From contig NZ_CP104311.1 in NCBI RefSeq assembly GCF_036864975.1, positions 1,404,001-1,468,000 on the forward strand: a stretch of 64,000 nt of DNA. Reading direction: 5' to 3'. Positions 48,775-57,221 of this stretch are shown piece by piece. The notes under the pieces were generated by a model. That model did not search any database and had not been told where the DNA came from. It saw nothing but the letters and a program-made list of their open reading frames with translations. The position numbers and the translations under genes were made by a program. Position 1 is the stretch's first letter. Each line of letters opens with the position of its first letter. The stretch comes from Methylococcus capsulatus (lineage in GTDB: Bacteria > Pseudomonadota > Gammaproteobacteria > Methylococcales > Methylococcaceae).

Positions 48775-48890
48775 GAGAACTCCGGTGTTCGATACGAAAC
48801 GATGTACGGCACGGCGGCAGTGACGATCAAACGTCTGTGCTCAGTCCGCGCCGCGCCATCGTTCTTGGTGATCGAATCCGAATAAGGCCG

Positions 48891-49574
48891 TCATGTCGCT
48901 CGGTTCAAAAGGGCGGGAAGCTCGCCGATGGAGTTCAGGATGCCGTCCGCCCCCAGTTGTTCCGGCGTGGCGACTTCCCCCCGGTAGCCGTAAGGGACGC
49001 ACAGTATCGCATAACCTGCGGCGCGGGCGGCCCGCACGTCGTTACTGGAATCACCCACCATCAGGCAGCGCTCGGGGCGGACCCCGAACCGCTCCGCCGT
49101 TTTCAGCAGCGGCAGCGGGTCCGGCTTGATACGCTCGAACAGGTCCCCCGAACCGATGAAGTCGAGGTACTCGGTCACCCCGAGCCGTTCCAGCAGCGGT
49201 TCGGCGAAGCGGGCCAGCTTGTTGGTGATGACCGCCGTGGCATAGTCTGCGGCCTTCAGGTCGCGGAGGCCTTCCAGCACGCCCGGAAACAGGCCGCCCC
49301 GTTCGCACAGATGCGCCTCGTGAAATTCCAGGAACAGGCGCATGCCTTCCCGGAAATCCTCGGGTTCCGATTCCGGCCACATCTCTCCCGTCATGGCCCG
49401 CTTGATCAGCATGTCCGCACCGTTGCCGATCCAGCCCCGCGCCCGCTCCAGTCCGACCGGGGCACGGCCCAGCGACTCCAGCATGGCGTCCACCGCCCAG
49501 GCCAGGTCGGGCGCGCTGTCGACCAGGGTGCCGTCGAGGTCGAAGGCGACCAGCTCGGGTCGGAATCCGATCAT
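48891..49574 (-). CDS. gph: Phosphoglycolate phosphatase
   Basis: This HAD-family phosphatase removes 2-phosphoglycolate, which in a RuBisCO-containing methylotroph arises from oxygenation. The 227-residue protein has motif 1 [14 protein letters not shown] near residue 10 (two catalytic Asp), motif 2 and 3 in TAVITNK and KPDPLPLL, and motif 4 [16 protein letters not shown] near 175. It overlaps the upstream rpe gene by 4 bp; the rpe-gph-trpE order is classical in gammaproteobacteria. Confidence 0.92.
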   Translation of the reverse strand: MIGFRPELVAFDLDGTLVDSAPDLAWAVDAMLESLGRAPVGLERARGWIGNGADMLIKRAMTGEMWPESEPEDFREGMRLFLEFHEAHLCERGGLFPGVLEGLRDLKAADYATAVITNKLARFAEPLLERLGVTEYLDFIGSGDLFERIKPDPLPLLKTAERFGVRPERCLMVGDSSNDVRAARAAGYAILCVPYGYRGEVATPEQLGADGILNSIGELPALLNRAT

Positions 49575-50263
49575 GCGCGGGCCTGGGCCAGTTCGTCGCG
49601 CAGGGCGCGGATGATGGAGTCGTAACGGTTCGGGTCTTCAGGTTTACCCGCACCGAATACCGCCGAACCGGCCACGAAGGTGTCGCAGCCCGCCGCGGCG
49701 ATCTCGCGGATGTTCTTGGCGTTGACGCCGCCGTCGATCTCCAGGCGGATGTTGCGGCCGCTGGCGTCGATGCGGCGGCGGCATTCGCGGACTTTATCCA
49801 GCACGTAGGGGATGAAGGATTGGCCGCCGAACCCGGGGTTGACCGACATCAGCAGGATCATATCCAGCTTATCCATGACATGGTCCAGATAATTGAGCGG
49901 CGTCGCCGGGTTGAACACGAGTCCGGTCTTGCAGCCTGAGTCCTTGACGAGCTGCAGGCTGCGGTCGATGTGCTCGGAGGCTTCCGGATGGAAAGTGATG
50001 TAGCTGGCCCCGGCTTTGGCGAAATCGGGAATGATGCGGTCCACCGGCTTGACCATCAGGTGGACATCAATCGGCGCGGTCACACCGTGCTTGCGCAGTG
50101 CCTCGCACACCAGCGGTCCGATGGTCAGGTTCGGGACGTAGTGGTTGTCCATCACGTCGAAATGGACGATGTCGGCGCCCGACTTGAGGACGTTGTCCAC
50201 TTCCTCGCCGAGGCGGGCGAAGTCGGCGGAGAGAATCGAGGGGGCGATCCAGAATTCGTTCAT
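49571..50263 (-). CDS. rpe: Ribulose-phosphate 3-epimerase
   Basis: Rpe interconverts ribulose 5-phosphate and xylulose 5-phosphate; it feeds both the pentose phosphate and ribulose monophosphate cycles. The 230-residue TIM barrel has [17 protein letters not shown] at the start, [14 protein letters not shown] near 35, [11 protein letters not shown] near 68, [10 protein letters not shown] near 147 and [11 protein letters not shown] near 180. It heads the rpe-gph-trp group and is translationally linked to gph. Confidence 0.95.
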   Translation of the reverse strand: MNEFWIAPSILSADFARLGEEVDNVLKSGADIVHFDVMDNHYVPNLTIGPLVCEALRKHGVTAPIDVHLMVKPVDRIIPDFAKAGASYITFHPEASEHIDRSLQLVKDSGCKTGLVFNPATPLNYLDHVMDKLDMILLMSVNPGFGGQSFIPYVLDKVRECRRRIDASGRNIRLEIDGGVNAKNIREIAAAGCDTFVAGSAVFGAGKPEDPNRYDSIIRALRDELAQARA

Positions 50264-50428
50264 GGTTATGGTTTTCCTAGGGACTCAACAAAAGCGCAGG
50301 CCGTGGGGCGCCCCGGTCTGCACGAAGGGTTCACCGCTTTGCTGCGATCTGACCGGCTATTCTGTCATTTCGACCCGAGTCGGGGCAAGGCGCGCGTTGG
50401 TCCCGCCGGTCGGCCTCGGCGCCGGGTT

Positions 50429-50615
50429 TCACAATGCGACGTCGACACCGACCGTGCAGAGCAGGCCGGGAATCCAGCGAGTAGTGCCGATGTTGTATTT
50501 TTTGACCGGCAGGGTCCGGTCGAAGTTCGCCGCGCTGGAGGGCTGGCTGCCGGAATTGAACGCCGTGCTGCCCCGCCATTCTGTCCAATACAGAGGCCGC
50601 GATGCAGGAGACTGA
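50429..50615 (-). pseudogene. Decayed partial copy of the neighbouring outer-membrane protein gene
   Basis: On the minus strand, about 60 codons to a TGA at 50429-50431 read WRGSTAFNSGSQPSSAAN and then FDRTLPV, KYNIGTTR, GLLCTVGVDVAL. The intact gene 50665-51867 contains WLGSAPFDSGTQPSISFN, FDQSLPF and YNLGVTR at the corresponding place. About half of the residues in the first 30 match. No start or N-terminal part remains. The rest of the 400-bp interval to rpe shows nothing else. Confidence 0.6.
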
Positions 50616-50664
50616 CAGCAGGGCGAGAGCGGGTCGAAACGGCGGCGTGGCCCGGCTTTAGGCG

Positions 50665-51867
50665 TCAGAAGGCGAGGGCGAGTCCTATCGAGCTGATCAG
50701 GGAAGGGGAGTTCCGCGTGGTGCCGGCGGCACTCTGCGCCCACATCGCACAACGGCTGTTGACCGTCCAGATCAGGCCGGCACCGACGGCATCCTGGGTC
50801 AGATCGTCGGCCACGGGAGCCTGGACGTCGGGGAGCCGCGGCAGGGTCATGGCATTGTAGTAGCCATGGATGAAGGCGGCGAAATCCTTGTCGAAGAGGT
50901 CACGCTGCAAGGCCCACTGGAATACGAATTCCCATTCGTTCTGCCCCGGTGTTTGTTGGGTGCGCGTCACACCCAGGTTGTATTCGAGGTCGATGTCGAA
51001 CGGCAGCGACTGGTCGAAATTGAAGCTGATCGAAGGCTGGGTGCCCGAATCGAAAGGTGCAGAGCCCAGCCACTGGGTCTGGAGGTAGGCTTCGACCCCC
51101 AGAGCCGGCAGGAAATACTCCGGCTTTTCCAGCCAGACATTGATCTTGGTGTCGAAAGCGATGGGTGCAAAGCCCCAGGCGGCATTACTGCCGCCCTGCC
51201 AGGCGACGCCATTGCCGAACAGACGCAGCTCGATGTCGTCGGTCAGGCCGTAGCGCAGCAGGAATTCTGTGTTGTACTGCGCCGGGCTCGACTGGGAAGT
51301 GCCGTAATAGGTGAACGGCACGAATTCCACATAGGCGCGCCCGGCCGGAAGGGTGAATGCGCTGTTGGGGAAGTTGGCCAAGTCCGGGCCGGGGTTGCCA
51401 ATGTCGGCTTGCGAGCGCCATTTCTCGACGTTTTCGGGCAACCGGGCGCGGGAGCGGTTGTAGCGGCCTTTGAAAAACGCTTCGGTTACTACTTCAGCGC
51501 GTTGGCTGCCGTAAGTCTCGAAGGGTTCGTAAGAGGGAGGGTGGGCAAAAGCCGCTGGCGCTTCGGCATCGGCAGGAGCGGTATTCCCTTGCCGTGTTTT
51601 CGTTCCCGGGTCGGCGTTTCGCAGGTGGGCTTCCATCACCGCCACGCGTTGCTTGGCGAAGGCACGGAATGCCTGCCACGAAGGCGCGAAGGTCGGATCG
51701 GCAGCGGACCCGGTCACTGTCTTGGCCCCGGGGGCTGCCGTGGCCACGGTCACCGCGCCGGTCTGCGCTTTGGGAGGCGGGTTTCCGGAAGCGACACATC
51801 CCGCTGCCAGAGTGGCGGTCAACGCGAGTCCGGCGGCTCCGATGGACGACATCAGATGGTTCCGCAC
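50665..51867 (-). CDS. Outer-membrane beta-barrel protein of the MetA-pathway/phenol-degradation transporter type
   Basis: This 400-residue protein begins with a lipoprotein signal (LALTATLAAGC, Cys about 24). About 120 residues of low-complexity, Ala/Pro-rich linker follow, then beta-strand-rich sequence with alternating residues (AYVEFVPFTYYGTSQSS, NTEFLLRYGLTDDIELRLFG, GVEAYLQTQWLG). It ends in Phe (GLALAF), a signal for BAM insertion. It resembles PF13557 transporter-like barrels. Substrate is unknown. Start GTG 51867 was kept because it gives a basic n-region; ATG 51852 is an alternative. It is 5 bp after the gene upstream, so both form an operon. Confidence 0.72.
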   Translation of the reverse strand: MRNHLMSSIGAAGLALTATLAAGCVASGNPPPKAQTGAVTVATAAPGAKTVTGSAADPTFAPSWQAFRAFAKQRVAVMEAHLRNADPGTKTRQGNTAPADAEAPAAFAHPPSYEPFETYGSQRAEVVTEAFFKGRYNRSRARLPENVEKWRSQADIGNPGPDLANFPNSAFTLPAGRAYVEFVPFTYYGTSQSSPAQYNTEFLLRYGLTDDIELRLFGNGVAWQGGSNAAWGFAPIAFDTKINVWLEKPEYFLPALGVEAYLQTQWLGSAPFDSGTQPSISFNFDQSLPFDIDLEYNLGVTRTQQTPGQNEWEFVFQWALQRDLFDKDFAAFIHGYYNAMTLPRLPDVQAPVADDLTQDAVGAGLIWTVNSRCAMWAQSAAGTTRNSPSLISSIGLALAF

Positions 51868-51872
51868 GAGGT

Positions 51873-52343
51873 TTACTTGATCAGGGGAATGCGTTCGGCG
51901 ATTTCGGCATTGACCGCCGCCTGGATCTTGGCTTCAATCTGGTAATAACGGGCTGCCTTCTTGTCCGAGATCGCTGTTGCAAATTTCGGGAAAAACGCTC
52001 TTAGCAGGCGGTAACGGTCTTCTTCGAGGCTGATGTGCCCCAACACGATTGTTTTCGCAAGTTCATCCGTCATCGAGTCGAAGTTGCTGCCCAGTTCGAC
52101 GTAATAGGCCTCCCGCTGTGCCGTCAGTGCCGAGAGTTCTTTCCAGTATTGGTCATAGATGGGCCAAAACCGGGCGGCCTCCTCGGGTGTCAGTGGCAGA
52201 TTGGTTTCGATCAGGCGCCGCCGCGACCGGGCATAGTCTTCGTCCGTGCCGTTCGGCACGAGCATTTTTTTGTCCTCGGAAGCATGACCGGGCGGAAGGA
52301 TGCCGCATACGACCAGAGCGAGGATGATGCCGATACGGGACAT
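51873..52343 (-). CDS. Exported protein of unknown function, 156 residues
   Basis: This protein has a signal peptide (residues 1 to about 21, ending GHASE) and an alpha-helical, charged mature part. The motif LPLTPEEAARFWPIYDQYWKE near residue 48 and the repeated Arg/Glu-rich helices recall small periplasmic helical proteins, but I cannot name a family. ATG 52343 gives the signal peptide; the same frame is open far upstream through polA shadow. The gene is directly followed by the barrel protein gene, so a shared envelope role is likely. Confidence 0.7.
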   Translation of the reverse strand: MSRIGIILALVVCGILPPGHASEDKKMLVPNGTDEDYARSRRRLIETNLPLTPEEAARFWPIYDQYWKELSALTAQREAYYVELGSNFDSMTDELAKTIVLGHISLEEDRYRLLRAFFPKFATAISDKKAARYYQIEAKIQAAVNAEIAERIPLIK

Positions 52344-52514
52344 GGGTACTCCTGAAGATGGATGTCGGGGAATGCGGCAGGGGTTGGCTAGAGCGCTGAT
52401 TGACGTCGGCCCAGTGTAGCACCGGCCGATCGCGGATGACGTGTCAATGTGGCTTCGAGGCTTCGCCTGCCGGCTAAGATCGTATATCTTGAGGCTCTGC
52501 GACTTCCCTCGAGC

Positions 52515-55235
52515 ATGCCCGTGTCCGACACCTCTCCGCTCCTCGTCCTCGTCGACGGCTCCTCCTTTCTGTACCGCGCCTTCTTCGCCCTGCCGCCTTT
52601 GACCAACTCCCGCGGCGAGCCGACCGGGGCCGTCTACGGCGTCATCAACATGCTGCGCAAACTGCTGCAGTCCTACGACGGCGCCCACATTGCCGTGGTG
52701 TTCGACGCCCCCGGCCGCAATTTCCGCGACGAACTGTTCGAGCATTACAAGGCGCACCGCCCGCCCATGCCCGACGACCTGAGGAGCCAAATCGAGCCGC
52801 TGCACCAGGCGGTGCGGGCGATGGGCCTGCCGATGCTGATCGAGCCGGGGGTGGAGGCGGACGATGTCATCGGCACCCTGGCGAGGCAGGCGGTGGAGCG
52901 GGGCTTCCGGGTGGTGATTTCCACCGGCGACAAGGACATGGCGCAACTGGTGTGTGACCGGGTGACCCTGGAAAACACCATGTTCGATAGCCGGCTCGAC
53001 GTCAAGGGCGTGATCGCCAAGTTCGGCGTCCCGCCCGAGCGCATAGTCGATTATCTCGCCCTGGTCGGAGACACTTCGGACAACATTCCCGGCGTGCCCA
53101 AGGTCGGGCCCAAGACCGCCGCGAAATGGCTGGCCGAATACGGTTCGCTCGATGCACTGATCGCGCGGGCCGGAGAAATCGGCGGCAAGATCGGCGAGAA
53201 CCTCCGCGCCAGCCTGGAGCTGATCCCGCTCTCGCGCGAACTGGCCACCATCCGTTGCGATATCCCGCTGCCGCTGGCGCCGGAATCCCTGGAGCGGCGG
53301 CCGCCGGACAAGGCCGCTTTGCGCGAGCTGTATACCCGGCTGGAATTCAAGACCTTGCTCCGGCAACTGGATGCCGAAGCGGACGATCTGAAGGCCGCTC
53401 CTGCCGTCGCCGCGGCGCCGAAAGTCCAAACACGCTACCAGGCGGTCATGGACTCGGTCGCATTGGACCGCTGGCTGGAGAAACTCGAAGCGGCCGAGCT
53501 GTTCGCCTTCGATACCGAGACCAGCAGCCTGGACTACATGCGCGCCGAGGTCGTCGGTCTGTCCTTTGCGGTCGAGCCGGGCGAAGCGGCCTACGTGCCG
53601 CTGGCGCACGACTACCCCGGCGCACCCCCCCAGCTCGACCGGGCCACGGTACTGGAGCGCCTGCGGCCGCTGTTGGAGGACCCGGGCAAGGCCAAACTGG
53701 GTCAACACCTCAAGTACGATGCCAACGTGTTGCTCAATCATGGCATCATGCTGCGCGGCATTCGCCACGACACCATGCTCGAGTCCTACGTGCTGAACAG
53801 CACAGCCACCCGGCACGACATGGACTCGCTGGCCGAGCGCTATCTGGACCGCAAGACCCTCCATTACGAGGATGTCGCCGGCAAGGGTGCCAAGCAGATC
53901 CCGTTCGCCCAAGTTTCGGTCGAGGATGCTTGCCGCTATGCCGCCGAGGATGCCGACATCACGCTATGCCTGCATCAGGTGCTGTGGCCCCAGCTCAAAA
54001 GCATACCTTCGTTGCGGGCGGTGTACGAAACCATCGAGATTCCGCTGGTGCCGGTGCTGTCGCGCATCGAGCGCGCCGGCGTGCTGGTGGACGTGTACAA
54101 GCTGGCGGAACAGAGCCGCGAGCTGGAACTGCGCATGGCGGAGGTCGAGGCCGAGGCCCGGGCCGTGGCCGGTGAGACCTTCAATCTCGGCTCGCCCAAG
54201 CAGATCCAGACCATCCTGTACGACAAGCTGGGACTGCCGGTCATCAAGAAGACGCCGACCGGCCAGCCTTCCACCGACGAGTCGGTGCTGCAGGATCTGG
54301 CCGAGACCTTCGAGCTGCCGCGGTTGATCCTGGAATACCGCTCGCTGTCCAAGCTCAAGTCCACTTACACCGACAAGCTGCCGCAGCAGGTGAACCCCGT
54401 TAGTGGCCGGGTCCACACTTCCTATCACCAGGCGGTGGCGGCGACCGGGCGGCTGTCTTCGTCCGATCCCAATCTGCAGAACATCCCGGTGCGGACCGAG
54501 GAAGGCCGCCGCATCCGCCAGGCCTTCATCGCGCCACCCGGCCACAAGCTGCTGGCGGCGGACTACTCGCAGATCGAGCTGCGGATCATGGCGCATCTGT
54601 CGGGCGATGCGAACCTGCTCGCCGCCTTCGCCGAGGATGCCGACGTCCACCGTGCCACCGCCGCCGAGGTGTTCGGCGTGCCGCTGGAAGAGGTGACGAG
54701 CAACCAGCGTCGTTCCGCCAAGGCCATCAACTTCGGGCTGATCTATGGCATGTCCGCCTTCGGACTGGCCAAGCAGCTCGGCATCCAGCAGAAGCTGGCG
54801 CAAGGCTACATCGACCTATACTTCGCCCGCTATCCCGGCGTGCGCGCCTACATGGACCGTACCCGCGAATCCGCGCGCGAGTTGGGCTATGTCGAAACCC
54901 TGTTCGGCCGCCGCCTCCACGTGCCGGACATCCAGTCCCGTAACGGCCAGCGCCGCCAGTATGCGGAGCGTACGGCGATCAACGCGCCCATGCAGGGAAC
55001 GGCCGCCGACATCATCAAGCGCGCGATGATCGCCGTGGACGCCTGGATCGAAGCCAGCCGGGCTCCGCTGCGGATGATCATGCAGGTGCATGACGAGCTG
55101 GTGTTCGAGGTGGCCGAGGATTTCGTGCCCGAAGCCACCGCCACCGTGCGTGAGCACATGAGCCGCGCCGCCGAACTCGCGGTGCCGCTGGTGGTCGACA
55201 TCGGCACCGGCGACAACTGGGATGAGGCCCATTGA
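52515..55235 (+). CDS. polA: DNA polymerase I
   Basis: PolA fills gaps and replaces RNA primers. The 906-residue protein has the 5' nuclease domain (LVLVDGSSFLYRAFF at the start, STGDKDMAQLV near 140), a 3'-5' exonuclease with both metal Asp/Glu intact in FAFDTETSSLDY near 335, and the polymerase with DYSQIELRIMAHLSGD near 690, RRSAKAINFGLIYGMSAFGL near 735 and the catalytic QVHDELVFEV near 860. ATG 52515 (MPVSDTSPLLV) was chosen; the open frame before it is short. All three activities are expected. Confidence 0.96.
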   Translation: MPVSDTSPLLVLVDGSSFLYRAFFALPPLTNSRGEPTGAVYGVINMLRKLLQSYDGAHIAVVFDAPGRNFRDELFEHYKAHRPPMPDDLRSQIEPLHQAVRAMGLPMLIEPGVEADDVIGTLARQAVERGFRVVISTGDKDMAQLVCDRVTLENTMFDSRLDVKGVIAKFGVPPERIVDYLALVGDTSDNIPGVPKVGPKTAAKWLAEYGSLDALIARAGEIGGKIGENLRASLELIPLSRELATIRCDIPLPLAPESLERRPPDKAALRELYTRLEFKTLLRQLDAEADDLKAAPAVAAAPKVQTRYQAVMDSVALDRWLEKLEAAELFAFDTETSSLDYMRAEVVGLSFAVEPGEAAYVPLAHDYPGAPPQLDRATVLERLRPLLEDPGKAKLGQHLKYDANVLLNHGIMLRGIRHDTMLESYVLNSTATRHDMDSLAERYLDRKTLHYEDVAGKGAKQIPFAQVSVEDACRYAAEDADITLCLHQVLWPQLKSIPSLRAVYETIEIPLVPVLSRIERAGVLVDVYKLAEQSRELELRMAEVEAEARAVAGETFNLGSPKQIQTILYDKLGLPVIKKTPTGQPSTDESVLQDLAETFELPRLILEYRSLSKLKSTYTDKLPQQVNPVSGRVHTSYHQAVAATGRLSSSDPNLQNIPVRTEEGRRIRQAFIAPPGHKLLAADYSQIELRIMAHLSGDANLLAAFAEDADVHRATAAEVFGVPLEEVTSNQRRSAKAINFGLIYGMSAFGLAKQLGIQQKLAQGYIDLYFARYPGVRAYMDRTRESARELGYVETLFGRRLHVPDIQSRNGQRRQYAERTAINAPMQGTAADIIKRAMIAVDAWIEASRAPLRMIMQVHDELVFEVAEDFVPEATATVREHMSRAAELAVPLVVDIGTGDNWDEAH

Positions 55236-55236
55236 C

Positions 55237-55626
55237 ATGCAAGCGGCGACGGTCTACCAGCTCGACATCGTGCTGACGGCCGATGCGCGGATCATCGTCG
55301 GCCGGCTGGGCGAATTCCTGTTTCCGGCCGGCCGCTACGTCTATACCGGCAGCGCCTGCCGCAACCTGGCGGCGCGCATTGATCGTCACTTGAGCCGGGA
55401 CAAGAAACTGCGCTGGCATATCGACTACCTGCTGGAGGTCGAATCTGCCGAAGTGGTGGGCGTTCGTTTGTTCGAGGACGGCGAATGCGTGGTGAACCAG
55501 ACGACCGAAGGCATCGTCGTCGCGCCGGGTTTCGGCGCCAGCGACTGCAGCAGCGGCTGTGGCAGCCATCTCAAATATTGCGGCAGAAGCGAGTGCTTGG
55601 CGGTTTCCGCGAATGTACACTTATAA
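55237..55626 (+). CDS. GIY-YIG/DUF123 family protein
   Basis: This 129-residue protein has the segment FLFPAGRYVYTGSACRNLAA near residue 28-46 (GIY-YIG-like, here GRYVYTG), RIDRHLSRDKKLRWHIDYLL after it, and a C-terminal part with several Cys (CSSGCGSHLKYC). DUF123 proteins are related to nucleases of the UvrC type, with unknown function. It begins one base after the polA stop, so the two are co-transcribed. An upstream ATG at 55222, overlapping polA, is an alternative. Confidence 0.75.
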   Translation: MQAATVYQLDIVLTADARIIVGRLGEFLFPAGRYVYTGSACRNLAARIDRHLSRDKKLRWHIDYLLEVESAEVVGVRLFEDGECVVNQTTEGIVVAPGFGASDCSSGCGSHLKYCGRSECLAVSANVHL

Positions 55627-55627
55627 T
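55597..55627 (+). promoter_or_regulatory. Promoter of the antitoxin remnant
   Basis: A perfect -10 box TATAAT is at 55622-55627, with TTGGCG at 55597-55602 as the best -35 (19-bp spacer). TGTAC repeats flank the -10 box (55614-55618 and 55638-55642) and could be operator half-sites of a Phd-type antitoxin. Confidence 0.5.
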
Positions 55628-55659
55628 GATGCCATTTTGTACCTCTGGAGGAGGTTGCC

Positions 55660-55842
55660 GTGAAACAAGCCACGTTAACCGAGGTTCGCAATCATGCCAA
55701 GCAGTATTTCGACCTCGTTGAGGCGGGAGAATCGGTACAGGTCTTGCGTAACGGCAATCCTATCGCCTACATCGTGCCGGTGATGGCCGAACTTCCGTCG
55801 TGGAAACGCCGCAGCGTGCGGCCTCTAGCGATTTTTGCGTGA
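55660..55842 (+). pseudogene. Phd/YefM-type antitoxin, truncated at the C-terminus
   Basis: GTG 55660 follows GGAGGAGG at 5 bp. The 60-residue frame reads ATLTEVRNHAKQYFDLVEAG and then SVQVLRNGNPIAYIVPV, the DNA-binding N-terminal part of a Phd/YefM antitoxin. The usual C-terminal toxin-binding tail is missing; after RPLAIF the frame stops, and the next sequence belongs to a ccdA relic. No toxin partner of the Doc/YoeB or VapC type is seen. It might still bind DNA, but not neutralise a toxin normally. Confidence 0.72.
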
Positions 55843-55967
55843 TCTGGTGCGTGCCGAACGGGAGCGTCGCTGGTAAAGTGGGCAAGCCGGGTTTGTCGCA
55901 GCCTACAGACTATAACCGTTTGGTGGAGCAGGAAGGATTGCCGCTGGAACCGTGGCGGATGTTCTGA
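55835..55967 (+). pseudogene. Remnant of CcdA antitoxin
   Basis: The frame RFLRDLVRAERERRW (a CcdA middle part) ends at a stop. After a one-base shift, YNRLVEQEGLPLEPWRMF continues to a TGA at 55965-55967, the usual CcdA C-terminus. The N-terminal DNA-binding part is missing, replaced by the Phd fragment. One frameshift lies near 55905. Confidence 0.68.
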
Positions 55968-55968
55968 A

Positions 55969-56285
55969 ATGGCGCGTTTTGACGTTTATCGCAACAGCGG
56001 TTCGCAACCCGCCGATGTGCCCATTTGCTCGATGTGCAAACCGAGGTGTTGAGCGGGCCGGACACTCACGTCGTGGTTCCGTTGCGCCGACGCAGCCGTT
56101 TTCCGGCATCCATCGTTCCGGCCAATCTGATCCCGATAGTGACGGTCGAGGGCGACCAATGCATTCTGGAAACGCCCAAGCCCGCCACCGTCCCCGTGCG
56201 AATCCTGAAAGTGACGGTGACGTCGCTATCCGCCTGCCGCATGGAAATTACCCAGGCGGTGGAATTTTTGTTTCAAGGGTTCTGA
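55969..56285 (+). pseudogene. CcdB toxin gene with a frameshift
   Basis: ATG 55969 begins MARFDVYRNSGSQPADVP, the CcdB N-terminus. A single missing base near 56022-56025 shifts the frame. The rest reads LLDVQTEVLSGPDTHVVVPL and continues through NLIPIVTVEGDQCILETPK to VEFLFQGF-stop at 56285, which is the complete CcdB C-terminus. Intact CcdB poisons DNA gyrase. As written the protein is broken, in keeping with loss of a functional antitoxin. It sits 1 base after the ccdA stop, the normal order. Confidence 0.82.
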
Positions 56286-56311
56286 CCGGAACCAGCCGGG
56301 TATCTTCGAGC

Positions 56312-57172
56312 GTGTCCGCATCCCATCGACTTTCCGTCTCCGATCACAGCCGCGACAGCGCCGGCCTGCGCTATGTCTATCCGGTCTTGTCCCGGCGATC
56401 CGGTGGTCTGTCGCTCGGCATCAATCTCAACCCGAACAATGCCTGCAATTGGCGCTGCATCTACTGCCAAGTACCCGGCCTGCGCCGTGGCGGTGCGCCG
56501 GCCGTCGATGTCGCTCTGCTCGCAGGAGAGCTGGAGGGTTTTCTGGCCGATGTGCTCGAAGGGGATTTTTTCGAGCGTTACGGCGTACCGGACGACCAAC
56601 GGCGGATTCGTGACATCGCCATTTCCGGCAACGGCGAGCCGACCGGTGCGGTGGAGTTCGAGCAGGTCATCGAAGCGATCGGAAGAGTGGCAGGGCGGTT
56701 CGGTCTGCCCGGACGGACCGGGTTCGTTCTCATCACCAACGGCAGTGGCATCGAGCGCTTGCCCGTCCAGCAGGGCCTGAAGCAATGGGCGGCCCTGGGC
56801 GGCGAAGTCTGGTTCAAGCTGGACAGCGCCACCGCGGAGGGCATCCGCCGGATCAACAATGCCCATCTCAAGCCGCAAACCGTCAGGCGCCGTATCGAGG
56901 CCTGCGCGAAGCTTTGCCCGACTTGGCTCCAGACCTGCATGTTTGCGATGGACGGTGCGCCGCCTTCCGGTCCCGAACAAGAGGCCTATCTGGCCTTCCT
57001 GTCCGCTCTGGTTTGCGATGAGATCCCTGTGCATGGCGTCTTGCTGTACGGCCTGGCGCGGCCCTCCTTGCAGCCGGAATCGGTGCGGCTGGCGCGATTG
57101 CCGGCGGAGGCGTTGGAAGCATTCGGCGCTGCAATCCGGGAACGCGGGCTGGCGGTCAGGGTCACTCCCTGA
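56312..57172 (+). CDS. Radical SAM protein
   Basis: This 286-residue protein has the radical SAM cluster motif CNWRCIYC (CxxxCxxC) near residue 50-57, preceded by LSLGINLNPNNA. Further family elements are IAISGNGEPTGAVEFEQVIE near 112 (the GEPT motif) and FVLITNGSG near 150. No auxiliary cluster cysteines are obvious. Its reaction is unknown. The start is uncertain: GTG 56312 is taken because it lies just before the conserved N-terminal SDHSRDSAGLRYVYP and after the ccdB stop. The DUF3422 gene follows 49 bp later. Confidence 0.85.
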   Translation: MSASHRLSVSDHSRDSAGLRYVYPVLSRRSGGLSLGINLNPNNACNWRCIYCQVPGLRRGGAPAVDVALLAGELEGFLADVLEGDFFERYGVPDDQRRIRDIAISGNGEPTGAVEFEQVIEAIGRVAGRFGLPGRTGFVLITNGSGIERLPVQQGLKQWAALGGEVWFKLDSATAEGIRRINNAHLKPQTVRRRIEACAKLCPTWLQTCMFAMDGAPPSGPEQEAYLAFLSALVCDEIPVHGVLLYGLARPSLQPESVRLARLPAEALEAFGAAIRERGLAVRVTP

Positions 57173-57221
57173 TGCCGGCTCGACCGCGGAATTCGAACAA
57201 CACAATCAAGAATTGAGGCTT

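Noticed and set aside
48775-48890. trp attenuator before trpE
   Set aside because: No short ORF with tandem Trp codons and no terminator/antiterminator pair was found.
51873-53912. 679-codon minus-strand frame extending over polA
   Set aside because: Only the last 157 codons, beginning with a signal peptide at 52343, look real; the upstream part is polA read in the wrong strand.
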